Shown here one piece after another: positions 35,696 to 44,216 of a stretch of DNA of 64,000 nt (the stretch's first letter is position 1; each line of letters begins with the position of its first letter). Source of the DNA: Bradyrhizobium nanningense (GTDB taxonomy: Bacteria > Pseudomonadota > Alphaproteobacteria > Rhizobiales > Xanthobacteraceae); the NCBI RefSeq assembly GCF_004114535.1, contig NZ_LBJC01000027.1:62001-126000 (forward strand), written 5' to 3'. Position numbers and translations under genes: made by a program. The notes below the pieces were generated by a model, which was not told the origin of the DNA, searched no databases, and saw nothing but the letters and a program-made list of their open reading frames with translations.

Positions 35696-35731
35696 GTCAT
35701 GCCCGGGCTTGTCCCGGGTATCCACGTTCTT
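35696..35731. repeat. Dispersed repeat, copy 1 (GTCATGCCCGGGCTTGTCCC type)
   Basis: A 36-base block starting GTCATGCCCGGGCTTGTCCC and ending ATCCACGTTCTT is repeated at 59377-59412 with one difference. CCCGGGCTTGTCCCGGG forms a small hairpin. This is a common non-coding repeat style in Bradyrhizobium. Confidence 0.65.
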
Positions 35732-35781
35732 CGTGCCGCGGCGAAGGCCGTCCCGGCCACGACGGCGCGAGGTGAGCAAAC

Positions 35782-36051
35782 CTACTTCCCTTCGCGCTCC
35801 ACCTTGTCCTTCTCCTTCTGGTTCATCTCACGAACCTTCGGATCGGGATTATGCTGTCCGGTGGTCTGGGTAGTCGATGCGGGCGGGGCATTGGCGTTGG
35901 GAAGCGAGTTCTGGTCCGGCGCGGTGGGGCGCGTGGCCGTGGTCGGGGGGCTGGTGTCGCCTTGGGCATTGCCTTGGGCGAATGCGCCGGAGGCCGTCAA
36001 AAGAAAGGCGCCCGACAGCAAGACTGCGAGCGCCTTTGAGATGTTGGTCAT
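35782..36051 (-). CDS. Small secreted Pro/Thr/Asn-rich protein
   Basis: Encodes 89 residues. The signal peptide MTNISKALAVLLSGAFLLTASGAFA is followed by a disordered Thr/Pro/Ala/Asn stretch and a charged tail (DPKVREMNQKEKDKVEREGK). No domain recognised. It sits between the PQQ dehydrogenase terminator and the iorB-like gene, transcribed toward the former. Confidence 0.65.
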   Translation of the reverse strand: MTNISKALAVLLSGAFLLTASGAFAQGNAQGDTSPPTTATRPTAPDQNSLPNANAPPASTTQTTGQHNPDPKVREMNQKEKDKVEREGK

Positions 36052-36123
36052 CGATCTGCTCCTGTCAGATCGATGGAAACGGCGCGAGACAGCTTGTGTT
36101 CCGTCTCGCGCCTCTATTCCGTC

Positions 36124-38436
36124 TCACGCCTCCAGCTGCTTCCCGATCGGAAGCGAGCGGATACGTTTTCCCGTCGCCGCGAAGATCGCGTTGATCAGTG
36201 CCGGCGCGAATGGCGGAACGCCGGGCTCGCCGACGCCGCTCGGCGGCGTGTCTGATGCGGGCGGCACGATGTAGACGTTGGTCACCGCAGGAGATTCGTC
36301 GATCCTGACGACCGGGAAGTCGTCAAAATTCTTCTGCTGCACCTTGCCGTCCTTGAAGCTGATCTCGCCGTATTTGGCGAGGCTCAGTCCCATGATCGCA
36401 GCGCCCTCAATCTGCGAGGCGATGCGTTCAGGGTTGACATAGGTGCCGCAATCGATCGCGGTGTCGACCCTTGGCACCGTGAGCTTGCCCTTGTCATCGA
36501 CGGCGACCTCGACAATGGTCGCGATGTAGCTGACGAAGCTGCGGTGCACGGCAATGCCGAGACCGTGGCCCTTCGGCACCTGACGGCCCCATTCGCCCTT
36601 CTCGGCGACCAGCTCGACCACCTTGCGCAGGCGCGCGGTGTCGATCGGGTAGCTGTCCTGGGGCTCGCCGTAGTTCCAGAGGTCTTTCACCGCGGGCTTG
36701 ACGATCCGCGGGCTGCCAATCAGCTCGAGCAGCATGTCCTTCTGGTCGCGGCCGGTCGCCTGCGCGATCTCGCCGACCATCGACTGGACCGCGAAGGCGC
36801 GCGGGATGTTCGAGACCGAGCGGAACCAGCCGATGCGGGTATGCGCGGCGGCCTCCGGATTCTCGCACGAGACATTGGCGATCTCGAACGGCATGTCGAC
36901 GAGGCCCATGCCGATTTCGAAGGGCGCCTGATGCACCGTGCCGGCCGCGAAGGTCGAGGCGATGCTGGGAGCCACGCTGCGATGGCGCCAGGCAATCACC
37001 TTGCCGTTCTTGTCGAGGCCGGCCTCGATCCGCTCGGCCGAGACCGTGTGCAGGAAGCCGTTACGAATGTCGTCCTCGCGCGTCCACTGCACCTTCACCG
37101 GCGCGCCGAGCTCCTTGGAGAGCAGGGCGGCCTCGAGCGCGAAGTCGCATTTCGACTTGCGGCCGAAACCGCCGCCGAGCAGGGTCACGTTGACGGTGAC
37201 GTTGCCTTCGGGAATGCCGAGCGTCTTGGCGACGTCGTCGCGGGTGCCGCCCGGGCTCTGCACCGGCGCCCAGATCTCCGCCTTGTCGCCCTTGACGTCG
37301 GCGACCGCCACCGGCGGCTCCATGCTGACATGAGCAAGATGCGGGATGTAGTACTCGCCGACGATCACCTTGTCCGCGCCCTTCAGGGCTGCATCCGCGT
37401 CGCCCTCCTTGCGCACGACGAGGCCCGGCTTGCGCGAGGCCTCCTCGAGCTCCTTGCGGAAGGCGACCGAGTCGTACTTGCCGTTGGCGCCGTCGTCCCA
37501 GGTCAGCTTCAATGCGTCGCGGCCCTTGATCGCCGCACCGGTGTTGCGCGCGATCACGGCGACGCCGCCGAGCGGCTGGAATTTGGACGGCCACGGCCAG
37601 CCCTGAACCTTCATCACCTTCTCGACGCCGGGAACCTTCAGCGCCGCATCCGGATCGAACGAGACCAGCTTGCCGCCGGTCACCGGCGGGCGTGCGATCA
37701 CGGCATATTTCATGCCGGGCAGCCGCACGTCGGCGCCGTAAAGCGCCTTGCCGGTGGTGATGTCGTGGAGATCGACGATACCGATCTGGCCCTTGGTCAG
37801 GTAGCGGAAGTCCTTGGGGTCCTTCAGCTTGAGGCCTTCGATTGCAGGCACCGATTCCTTGGCGGCGTCGGCTGCGAGCTCGCCGAAACCGAGCTTGCGG
37901 CCGCTGGCGCTGTGCACGACCTCGTGATTGACGGCCTTGACCTCGGTCGCCGGCACGCCCCAGCGCTTCGCCGCGGCTTGCTCCAGCATGGTGCGGGCGG
38001 AGGCGCCGATCTGGCGCATCGGGATCAGATAGTGCCGCGTGCTGCGCGAGCCGTCGGTGTCCTGGTTGCCGAACTTCACCTCGTCGCCATGGGCCTGCTG
38101 CACCTTGACCCTGGACCAGTCGGCTTCCATCTCCTCGGCCACGATCAGCGGCAGGCTGGTGCGCACGCCGGTGCCCATTTCCGATCGGTGCCCGACAATG
38201 GTGACGATGCCGTCAGGGCCAACCGACACGAACACGCGTGGATCGACCACGACGCCGTGCGGCATCTTGCCGGCACCCGTCTCATAGGCAAGCGCCTGGC
38301 GCGACATCACGGGGGCAGCGAGCACGAAGCCGCCGGTGATGCCGAGCCCCTTCAGGATGCTGCGGCGCGAGACCTTCTCGACCTTGATGTGCTTTTCGAA
38401 GCCACGGAGCTTGCCGGGATTGTCGATGAAATTCAT
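36124..38436 (-). CDS. Isoquinoline 1-oxidoreductase-type Mo subunit (IorB-like aldehyde/heterocycle hydroxylase)
   Basis: Encodes 770 residues. A Tat leader is present (VSRRSILKGLGITGGFVLAAPVMS), so the enzyme acts in the periplasm. Mo-pterin domain blocks include MGTGVRTSLPLIVAEEMEADW, LLGGGFGRKSKCDF, RSVSNIPRAFAVQSMVGEIA and the catalytic Glu in SGVGEPGVPPFAPA. The IorB family oxidises N-heterocycles and aldehydes and needs the two-cluster subunit encoded just upstream (2-base gap). The frame upstream of ATG 38436 belongs to the neighbour. Setting among alcohol dehydrogenases suggests aldehyde oxidation (inference). No attached cytochrome c gene. Confidence 0.88.
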   Translation of the reverse strand: MNFIDNPGKLRGFEKHIKVEKVSRRSILKGLGITGGFVLAAPVMSRQALAYETGAGKMPHGVVVDPRVFVSVGPDGIVTIVGHRSEMGTGVRTSLPLIVAEEMEADWSRVKVQQAHGDEVKFGNQDTDGSRSTRHYLIPMRQIGASARTMLEQAAAKRWGVPATEVKAVNHEVVHSASGRKLGFGELAADAAKESVPAIEGLKLKDPKDFRYLTKGQIGIVDLHDITTGKALYGADVRLPGMKYAVIARPPVTGGKLVSFDPDAALKVPGVEKVMKVQGWPWPSKFQPLGGVAVIARNTGAAIKGRDALKLTWDDGANGKYDSVAFRKELEEASRKPGLVVRKEGDADAALKGADKVIVGEYYIPHLAHVSMEPPVAVADVKGDKAEIWAPVQSPGGTRDDVAKTLGIPEGNVTVNVTLLGGGFGRKSKCDFALEAALLSKELGAPVKVQWTREDDIRNGFLHTVSAERIEAGLDKNGKVIAWRHRSVAPSIASTFAAGTVHQAPFEIGMGLVDMPFEIANVSCENPEAAAHTRIGWFRSVSNIPRAFAVQSMVGEIAQATGRDQKDMLLELIGSPRIVKPAVKDLWNYGEPQDSYPIDTARLRKVVELVAEKGEWGRQVPKGHGLGIAVHRSFVSYIATIVEVAVDDKGKLTVPRVDTAIDCGTYVNPERIASQIEGAAIMGLSLAKYGEISFKDGKVQQKNFDDFPVVRIDESPAVTNVYIVPPASDTPPSGVGEPGVPPFAPALINAIFAATGKRIRSLPIGKQLEA

Positions 38437-38437
38437 G

Positions 38438-38890
38438 TCACACTCCCGTCGATGCGAGATGGACCGCGTTCTCGATGCGCTGGTAGCAGCCGCAGCGGCA
38501 GATGTTGCCGGACATCGCCTCGCGGATCTGGTCATGCGAGGGCTTCGGGTTGTCCATCAGAAGCGCGGCGGCCTGCATGATCTGGCCGGCCTGGCAGAAG
38601 CCGCATTGCGGCACGTTGACCTGGCGCCAGGCCTTTTGCACCGGATGATCGCCGTTCGGATGCAGCCCCTCGATCGTCGTGACCTCGCGTCCGGCAACGT
38701 CGTTGACCGACGTGATGCAGGCGCGCACCGCTTCCTTGTCGACGATGACGGTGCAGGAGCCGCACAGAGCCTGGCCGCAGCCGAACTTGGTGCCGGTCAG
38801 CCCAACCTCGTCACGCAGGAACCAGAGTAGCGGGAGATCCGGGTCGCCGTCCCAGCTCTGTTCCTGGCCGTTGATCTTCACCTTGATCAT
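38438..38890 (-). CDS. [2Fe-2S] subunit, IorA-like
   Basis: Encodes 150 residues. Cluster Cys are in FGCGQALCGSCTVIVD, ACI, CGFCQAGQ and NICRCGCYQRI, giving two [2Fe-2S] centres as in IorA. ATG 38890 is preferred over 38896 because the AGGG then sits at a proper distance. First gene of the iorA-iorB pair. Lacks a signal peptide; relatives are carried out with the Tat-targeted partner. Confidence 0.88.
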   Translation of the reverse strand: MIKVKINGQEQSWDGDPDLPLLWFLRDEVGLTGTKFGCGQALCGSCTVIVDKEAVRACITSVNDVAGREVTTIEGLHPNGDHPVQKAWRQVNVPQCGFCQAGQIMQAAALLMDNPKPSHDQIREAMSGNICRCGCYQRIENAVHLASTGV

Positions 38891-39531
38891 GATCATCCCT
38901 CGCTCTTCATAAGCATGCCAAATTCAAAACTCGCCGACGCCGGTCGGCGCAATGCCAGTTGCGTCGCATCCCGGCCACGGTCCCGCACGGGCAGATCCCG
39001 GCAGGAGGCAGGAATGCGAATCTCGATTGTGCGGATGTGTTCGATACCTCCCGTTTTGTTCTTAATTGATTGTATTCCGTGCGGCATCGTGACGGCGCGA
39101 TCGTAGCAGAGATCGCGCCGGCCCGGCGTTCACAGCCGGGTGTTCTCACCGGGAAAAGACTGCATCGATGATTTGTCAAAAGCAGGGCGCATCAGCGCGC
39201 CGCGTGGACGTCGCGTTCGCAGACAGGACTGCAACCAAAAAGGGGACTGCGACGAAAAAGGCTTCGTCCGCCACAAAGACTGCGCGGACGAAGCAGGATG
39301 CCTCAGTCGAGGGAGGGAGAAACGCAGGGGCCGGGACTTCAAGGTAGAAGTTGGCGACACTGCGCAGTCATTCAGAGACCAGGACTGAGGGAGCTCATCA
39401 CCCTCGTAGACGCGTGAGTTGCAAAGGCGGCGGCATCGCCGCAATCGCCCCGGGGCCGGGCCCGTCCGGCTCGCTGGCCCTGGTCGTGGCCAGCGAGCGG
39501 ACGGGGTTCGTTGAACGTCTGGCGGCCTTGC
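38891..39531. other. Long spacer between gfa and iorA-like genes
   Basis: 641 bases. Apart from the weak Lys-rich mini-frame at 39168-39347 I see no gene. GC content drops near 39030-39080 (TTTTGTTCTTAATTGATTGT), a likely promoter area for the leftward iorA-iorB pair. Confidence 0.45.
39168..39347 (+). CDS. Possible small Lys/Ala/Thr-rich protein
   Basis: A 59-residue frame starts MICQKQGASARRVDVAF and continues with ATKKGTATKKASSATKTART-like repeats, a composition found in histone-H1-like tails. No good ribosome binding site is visible and the N terminus looks random. It may be a decayed tail of a nucleoid-type protein or chance. Confidence 0.25.
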   Translation: MICQKQGASARRVDVAFADRTATKKGTATKKASSATKTARTKQDASVEGGRNAGAGTSR

Positions 39532-40095
39532 TTACGCCGCTTTGGCTTTGGCGACGTGGGTCGCGATCGCGTCCATCAGCGCCGGTGACAGGCAATCATA
39601 GGGCTCGAGCCCGATTTCCTTCAGCCGCGCACGAATGCCCGCCATCTGTTCCGGCTTCACGCCCGATTCGATCACGGAGGAGACGAAGGCGGCGAATTGC
39701 GGCGCCTGCGAGCCCTGCTCCTGGAACAGTTCGGGATGGATGAAGTCGAGACCGTAGAACGGGTGGCCCTTGTTCTCGATGCGGCCGTACATGTGCGTGC
39801 CGCAGGCCTTGCAAGCGTGGCGCTGGATCACCGCGGAGGGATCGACGATCTCGAGCTTGTCGCCGTTCTCGAGCACGGTGACGTTCTGGCGCGGCACCAC
39901 GGCGACGACGGAGAACGTCGCGCCCTGCGGCTTCCAGCACTTGGTGCAGCCGCAGGCATGATTGTGGGCGACGTCGCCCTTGATGCCGACCTTGACCGGA
40001 TGGTCCTTGCATTTGCAGACGAGCGTGCCGCCGGCAAAGCTGCCGCTGCCCTGTTTGAGGCCGTTATCGATCGAGGGATGGAGTGCAACAGTCAT
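39532..40095 (-). CDS. gfa: S-(hydroxymethyl)glutathione synthase Gfa
   Basis: Encodes 187 residues. Gfa speeds condensation of formaldehyde with glutathione. Zinc-binding Cys motifs are LVCKCKDHP, HACGCTKCWKPQG and HACKACGTHMYGR; the glutathione-site region ENKGHPFYGLDFIHPELF is typical. Last gene of the leftward operon xoxF-xoxG-adhC-gfa. Length is standard (about 190). Confidence 0.94.
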   Translation of the reverse strand: MTVALHPSIDNGLKQGSGSFAGGTLVCKCKDHPVKVGIKGDVAHNHACGCTKCWKPQGATFSVVAVVPRQNVTVLENGDKLEIVDPSAVIQRHACKACGTHMYGRIENKGHPFYGLDFIHPELFQEQGSQAPQFAAFVSSVIESGVKPEQMAGIRARLKEIGLEPYDCLSPALMDAIATHVAKAKAA

Positions 40096-40128
40096 GGGTC
40101 GATCCTCCTTGGGGGTGACGCTTTCGAG

Positions 40129-41238
40129 CTAGAACACGACGACTGAACGGATGGATTTGCCCTCGTGCATGAGGTCAAAGCCCTTGTTGATCTCCTCGAG
40201 CTTGAGCACGTGGGTGATCATCGGATCGATCTGGATCTTTCCGTTCATGTACCAGTCGACGATCTTCGGCACGTCGGTGCGGCCGCGCGCGCCGCCGAAC
40301 GCCGTGCCGCGCCAGTTGCGCCCGGTGACGAGCTGGAACGGGCGGGTGGCGATCTCCTTGCCGGATTCGGCAACGCCGATGATGATCGAGGTGCCCCAGC
40401 CGCGATGGCAGGCTTCCAGCGCCTGGCGCATCACCGTGGTGTTGCCGGTGCAGTCGAAAGTGTAGTCGGCACCGCCGTCGGTGAGGCCGACGAGATGCTG
40501 GACGATGTCGCCGGTGACCTTCTTGGGATTGACGAATTCCGTCATGCCGAACCTGCGGCCCCAATCCTCCTTGGCGTCGTTGATGTCGACGCCGATGATC
40601 TTGTCGGCACCGGCCATCTTGGCGCCCTGGATCACGTTGAGGCCGATGCCACCCAGGCCGAACACGACCACGTTGGAGCCCGGCGTGACCTTCGCGGTGT
40701 TGACGACGGCGCCGACGCCGGTAGTGACGCCGCAGCCGATGTAGCAGCTCTTGTCGAAGGGGGCGTCCTCGCGGATCTTGGCGACCGCGATCTCCGGCAG
40801 CACGGTGAAGTTCGAGAACGTCGAGCAGCCCATGTAGTGGTAGACCGGCTTGCCCTTGTAGGAAAAGCGGCTGGTGCCGTCGGGCATCACGCCCTTGCCT
40901 TGCGTCGCGCGGATCGCAGTGCAGAGATTGGTCTTCTGGCTGAGGCAGCTTTTGCACTGCCGGCATTCCGGCGTGTAGAGCGGGATGACGTGGTCACCCG
41001 GCTTCACCGAGGTCACGCCGGGGCCGATCTCGCGAATGATGCCCGCACCCTCATGCCCCAGGATCGACGGGAAAATTCCCTCGCTGTCGAAGCCGTCGAG
41101 CGTATAGGCGTCGGTATGGCAGATGCCCGTCGCCTTGATCTCGACCAGGACTTCGCCGGTCTTCGGGCCTTCCAGATCGAGCTCGACGATCTCGAGCGGC
41201 TTCTTGGCTTCGAAAGCGACGGCGGCACGTGTCTTCAT
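40129..41238 (-). CDS. adhC: S-(hydroxymethyl)glutathione dehydrogenase / class III alcohol dehydrogenase
   Basis: Encodes 369 residues. It oxidises S-hydroxymethylglutathione to S-formylglutathione with NAD. Catalytic zinc residues are in GICHTDAYTLDGFDSEGIFPSILGHEGAG and GCGVTTGVGA; the structural zinc Cys set is CRQCKSCLSQKTNLC; the NAD fold is VFGLGGIGLNVIQGAKMAG. The downstream enzyme, S-formylglutathione hydrolase, is not in the window. Confidence 0.95.
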   Translation of the reverse strand: MKTRAAVAFEAKKPLEIVELDLEGPKTGEVLVEIKATGICHTDAYTLDGFDSEGIFPSILGHEGAGIIREIGPGVTSVKPGDHVIPLYTPECRQCKSCLSQKTNLCTAIRATQGKGVMPDGTSRFSYKGKPVYHYMGCSTFSNFTVLPEIAVAKIREDAPFDKSCYIGCGVTTGVGAVVNTAKVTPGSNVVVFGLGGIGLNVIQGAKMAGADKIIGVDINDAKEDWGRRFGMTEFVNPKKVTGDIVQHLVGLTDGGADYTFDCTGNTTVMRQALEACHRGWGTSIIIGVAESGKEIATRPFQLVTGRNWRGTAFGGARGRTDVPKIVDWYMNGKIQIDPMITHVLKLEEINKGFDLMHEGKSIRSVVVF

Positions 41239-41299
41239 CGTAAACTCCTCAGATTCTCATGTGGCGCCAAGAACTAGGTCTCGGTTGGGCTCCAAACGT

Positions 41300-41818
41300 T
41301 CACTTCTTGCCCATGCACGAATCTTCGTTCTTGGTGTAGGTGTCGAGCTTGTCCTCGTGCTTGCCGGGTCGGGCGCGGCCCCAGGCCTCGTTGGAGCGGG
41401 CGCGCAGATAGACGTAGAGATCGTCCATGTAACAGGCGACGTTCGGGTTATCGCCGAAGGCCGGCATGACGTTCTCCGAGGCAGTCGAAATGTTCTTGCG
41501 GCCGGAGGCGACGACGCCGAGAAAGTCGGCGTAGCTCATCGTCTTCAGCGAATCCTTCAGCGCGGGCGCGTAGGTCGAGCCCATTCCGTCCGGGCCATGG
41601 CACACATGGCAGTCCGAGTGATAGCGGCGGTATCCGGAATAGGTGTACCAGTCCACGGATCCGTCGGTGACTTTGTAGGTCGGGTTGCCTTCCTTATCGA
41701 GCCATTCGCCGGTTTCGTTCTGCTTAACGGCAGTCGGGTCGCCGGAGCCGTCCGCGACGGCAACTCCCCCGGACGCGACCAAGAACATCACGGCAATGGC
41801 AGAGCAGATTTTACGCAA
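41300..41818 (-). CDS. xoxG: Cytochrome c XoxG, electron acceptor of XoxF
   Basis: Encodes 172 residues. The TTG at 41818 is preferred: it follows GAGGAAAATC and opens directly into a signal peptide (LRKICSAIAVMFLVASGGVAVA). One haem site Cys70-x2-Cys73-His74 and a Met ligand in NVMPAFGDNP. Additional C-terminal Cys in NVACYMDDLY and DSCMGKK. XoxG proteins carry electrons from lanthanide methanol dehydrogenase to the terminal oxidase chain. It follows xoxF after an 81-base gap that contains a large stem-loop. Confidence 0.88.
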   Translation of the reverse strand: MRKICSAIAVMFLVASGGVAVADGSGDPTAVKQNETGEWLDKEGNPTYKVTDGSVDWYTYSGYRRYHSDCHVCHGPDGMGSTYAPALKDSLKTMSYADFLGVVASGRKNISTASENVMPAFGDNPNVACYMDDLYVYLRARSNEAWGRARPGKHEDKLDTYTKNEDSCMGKK

Positions 41819-41853
41819 GAGATTTTCCTCGGAAGGCGTTCGGTGGAGACGAG

Positions 41854-41882
41854 CCGGCGCGTGGAGCTTGTCCACGCGCCGG
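41854..41882 (-). promoter_or_regulatory. Stem-loop between xoxF and xoxG
   Basis: CCGGCGCGTGGA (41854-41865) and TCCACGCGCCGG (41871-41882) are perfect inverted repeats of 12 bases around five. It lies 17 bases past the xoxF stop and 35 before the xoxG start, with no T-run. It probably stabilises the xoxF message or attenuates xoxG, giving more dehydrogenase than cytochrome. Confidence 0.7.
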
Positions 41883-41899
41883 AGCGATGCTGAAGAGGC

Positions 41900-43702
41900 C
41901 TAGTTGGGCAGCGAGAACACGGTCAGCGTACCGCCGAGTGCCGTGTAGTTGCTGAGCGCCGCGTAGCCACCGACTGCGCCGAGACCTGCAGTCGGATCGG
42001 TCAGACCTGCCGCCAGACCGATGCCGGCCCAGCCGCCGACGCCGGAGAGCACTGCGACGTACTGCTTGCCGCCGTTCTCATAGGTGGTGACGTTGCCGAT
42101 GATGCCGGAGGGAGTCTTGAACTTGTAGAGCTCCTTGCCGGTCTTGGCGTCGACCGCCTTCAGGTAGCCTTCGAGCGTGCCGTAGAACACCACGCCGCCG
42201 GCGGTTGCGAGCGCACCCGACCAGACCGAGAACTGCTCCTTGTTCGACCAGACGATCTTGCCGGTCTTGCCGTCCCAGGCGATGAAGTTGCCCATGTGGG
42301 TTTCACCCTGCGGCGGATACATCGAGAGCGTCGCACCCACATAGGGCTGGCCCGCGGTGTAGCTCACCTTGAACGGCTCGTAGTCCATGCAGACGTGGTT
42401 GGTCGGAACGTAGAACAGCTGCGTGTCCGGCGAGTAGGCTGCCGGCTGCTCGTCCTTGGTGCCGAGCGCGGCCGGGCAGATGCCCTTCACGTTGTGGTCC
42501 TCGCCCGCCTTGTCGGTCGAAGCTGCGTCGAGCACCTTCGGACGGCCGTAGGTCGGCGAGTTCTTGTCCATGTCGACGCCGGAGGTCCAGTTCACCTTCG
42601 GATCGTACTTTTCGGCGACCAGCAGTTCGCCGTTGGTGCGGTCCATGGTGTAGGCGAGGCCGTTACGATCGAAGTGCGTCAGCAGCTTGCGCGGCTGGCC
42701 GTTGATCGACTGGTCCGAGAGGATCATCTCGTTGATGCCGTCATAGTCCCACTCGTCGTGGGGCGTCATCTGATAGACCCACTTGGCAACGCCGGTATCC
42801 GGGTTGCGCGCCCAGATCGTCATCGACCATTTGTTGTCGCCCGGGCGCTGCTTCGGATTCCAGGTCGAGGGATTGCCCGATCCGTAGTACACGAGGTTCA
42901 GCTCGGGATCGTAGGAGATCCAGCCCCAGGTGGCGCCGCCGCCGATCTTCCACTGATCGCCTTGCCAGGTCTTGATGCTCGAGTCCTTGCCGATCGGCTT
43001 GCCGAGTGCGGTGGTCTTGTCGTCGACCAGAATCTGGTTGTCCGGCCCTTCCGAATAGCCGCGCCATGCCAGCTTGCCGGTCTTGATGTCGTAGGCCGAC
43101 ATATGGGCCTGGACGCCGAACTCGCCGCCGGAGATGCCGATCAGCACCTTGTCCTTGATGACCATGGGCGCCGACGTACCGGTCTCGCCCTTGCTGGGGT
43201 CGCCGTTCTTGGCGGTCCATGCGACCTGACCGGTCTTGACATCGAGTGCGACGAGGGTGGTGTCGGCCTGATGCAGGAAGATCTTGCCGTCGCCGTAGGC
43301 CAGGCCGCGGTTGACCGTGTCGCAGCACATCACCGGGATGACGTTCGGATCCTGCTTCGGCTCGTACTTCCAGACGATCTTGTTCTCCTGCGAAAGGTCA
43401 ATGGCATAGACCTTGTTCGGGAACGGCGTGTGGACGTACATCATGTTGCCGATGATCAGCGGGCCGCCCTCATGGCCGCGCAGCACGCCGGTCGAGAAGG
43501 TCCAGGCAACCTGGAGCTTGCCTACGTTCTGTGCATTGATCTGGTTAAGCTTGGAATAGCGGGTATTGGCATAGTCGCCGGTCGGCATCACCCAGTCTTT
43601 CGGGTTCTGCGACATCTTGACCAGCTCGTCATTGGCTGAGGCGCTCCCGACGGCGAGAGCCGCCGCTGAGCCAAGAAAGGTCGCCAGTAGCACCTTGCGC
43701 AT
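41900..43702 (-). CDS. xoxF: Lanthanide-dependent methanol dehydrogenase XoxF
   Basis: Encodes 600 residues. Periplasmic PQQ enzyme oxidising methanol; signal peptide MRKVLLATFLGSAAALAVGSASA. The PQQ-site disulfide ring is Cys126-Cys127 (MCCDTVNRG). Metal ligands are Glu194, Asn277, Asp319 and Asp321 (EWDYDG), the last being the lanthanide-specific Asp that is Ala in calcium-type MxaF. ATG 43702 is chosen over 43708 because GGAGG is then seven bases away. First gene of xoxF-xoxG-adhC-gfa. No mxaF or mxaI is present, so methanol oxidation here should need lanthanides. In B. diazoefficiens the same locus serves vanillate-derived methanol and formaldehyde. Confidence 0.95.
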   Translation of the reverse strand: MRKVLLATFLGSAAALAVGSASANDELVKMSQNPKDWVMPTGDYANTRYSKLNQINAQNVGKLQVAWTFSTGVLRGHEGGPLIIGNMMYVHTPFPNKVYAIDLSQENKIVWKYEPKQDPNVIPVMCCDTVNRGLAYGDGKIFLHQADTTLVALDVKTGQVAWTAKNGDPSKGETGTSAPMVIKDKVLIGISGGEFGVQAHMSAYDIKTGKLAWRGYSEGPDNQILVDDKTTALGKPIGKDSSIKTWQGDQWKIGGGATWGWISYDPELNLVYYGSGNPSTWNPKQRPGDNKWSMTIWARNPDTGVAKWVYQMTPHDEWDYDGINEMILSDQSINGQPRKLLTHFDRNGLAYTMDRTNGELLVAEKYDPKVNWTSGVDMDKNSPTYGRPKVLDAASTDKAGEDHNVKGICPAALGTKDEQPAAYSPDTQLFYVPTNHVCMDYEPFKVSYTAGQPYVGATLSMYPPQGETHMGNFIAWDGKTGKIVWSNKEQFSVWSGALATAGGVVFYGTLEGYLKAVDAKTGKELYKFKTPSGIIGNVTTYENGGKQYVAVLSGVGGWAGIGLAAGLTDPTAGLGAVGGYAALSNYTALGGTLTVFSLPN

Positions 43703-44216
43703 AGTCATTCCTCCGTTGGTCTCGTTTATTGTTTCCGTAGCAATATTGATTCACCGGGCTTGTTGTCCGGCGTCTGCTCGTGCAGGGCGGTCACGATTGG
43801 GACCAGAAACGATGCTGTGCTGTTTCCTCCTCCTGATGAGAGCCACGGGTCCACGTGCAGGAGCGGCCCGTTCTTGTTGTTCCTGCCGCAATCCCTAACG
43901 ACTTCGTCATCGGGAAACTTGCCCAAGAGAGAAGCCGGTTTGCTCGACAGCGCACGGACGAAAAGATTTTGATTTTGCAGTAGCGAATTCAGCGGCTTCC
44001 GCACGGCGTCGAGGCCGCTTTCAACGGTCAGGTTCCCCTTGACGGCGCTGCAACTAAGGCGGAGGATTAACTTTCAAGGGTGGCAATGGAACGATGGCGC
44101 TCGTGCCAAGAGACCGCTCAAATTCGAGGTAAACGTCACGCAATCACGGCTGAGGGCTCCAGCAGCGCTGGTCGCGATTCGCGTCGAATCTCCGGATCAA
44201 ACCAGTGGCTGGATTA
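43703..44216. other. Divergent promoter region of xoxF and an AraC-type regulator
   Basis: 514 bases without a supportable gene. Relatively AT-rich near 43725-43755 and 43955-43985. No dyad that I would defend. It must carry the xoxF promoter and any lanthanide-responsive control site. Confidence 0.5.

Noticed and set aside
33817..35760. 647-codon open frame antisense to the PQQ dehydrogenase gene
   Set aside because: Same shadow effect; no ribosome binding site and no domain, and it runs into a terminator and repeat.
36544..38580. 678-codon open frame antisense to the IorB-like gene
   Set aside because: Composition is a complement shadow (His/Asp/Arg/Leu-rich) and the opposite strand carries a complete Mo hydroxylase with Tat leader.
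39140..39388. 82-codon rightward frame in the gfa upstream spacer
   Set aside because: Cys/Arg/Asp-rich random composition without leader or ribosome binding site; the alternative frame with ATKK repeats looks slightly better, and neither is convincing.
41900..43702. Calcium-type methanol dehydrogenase MxaF
   Set aside because: Asp321 fills the lanthanide-specific position (Ala in MxaF) and no mxaI small-subunit gene follows.
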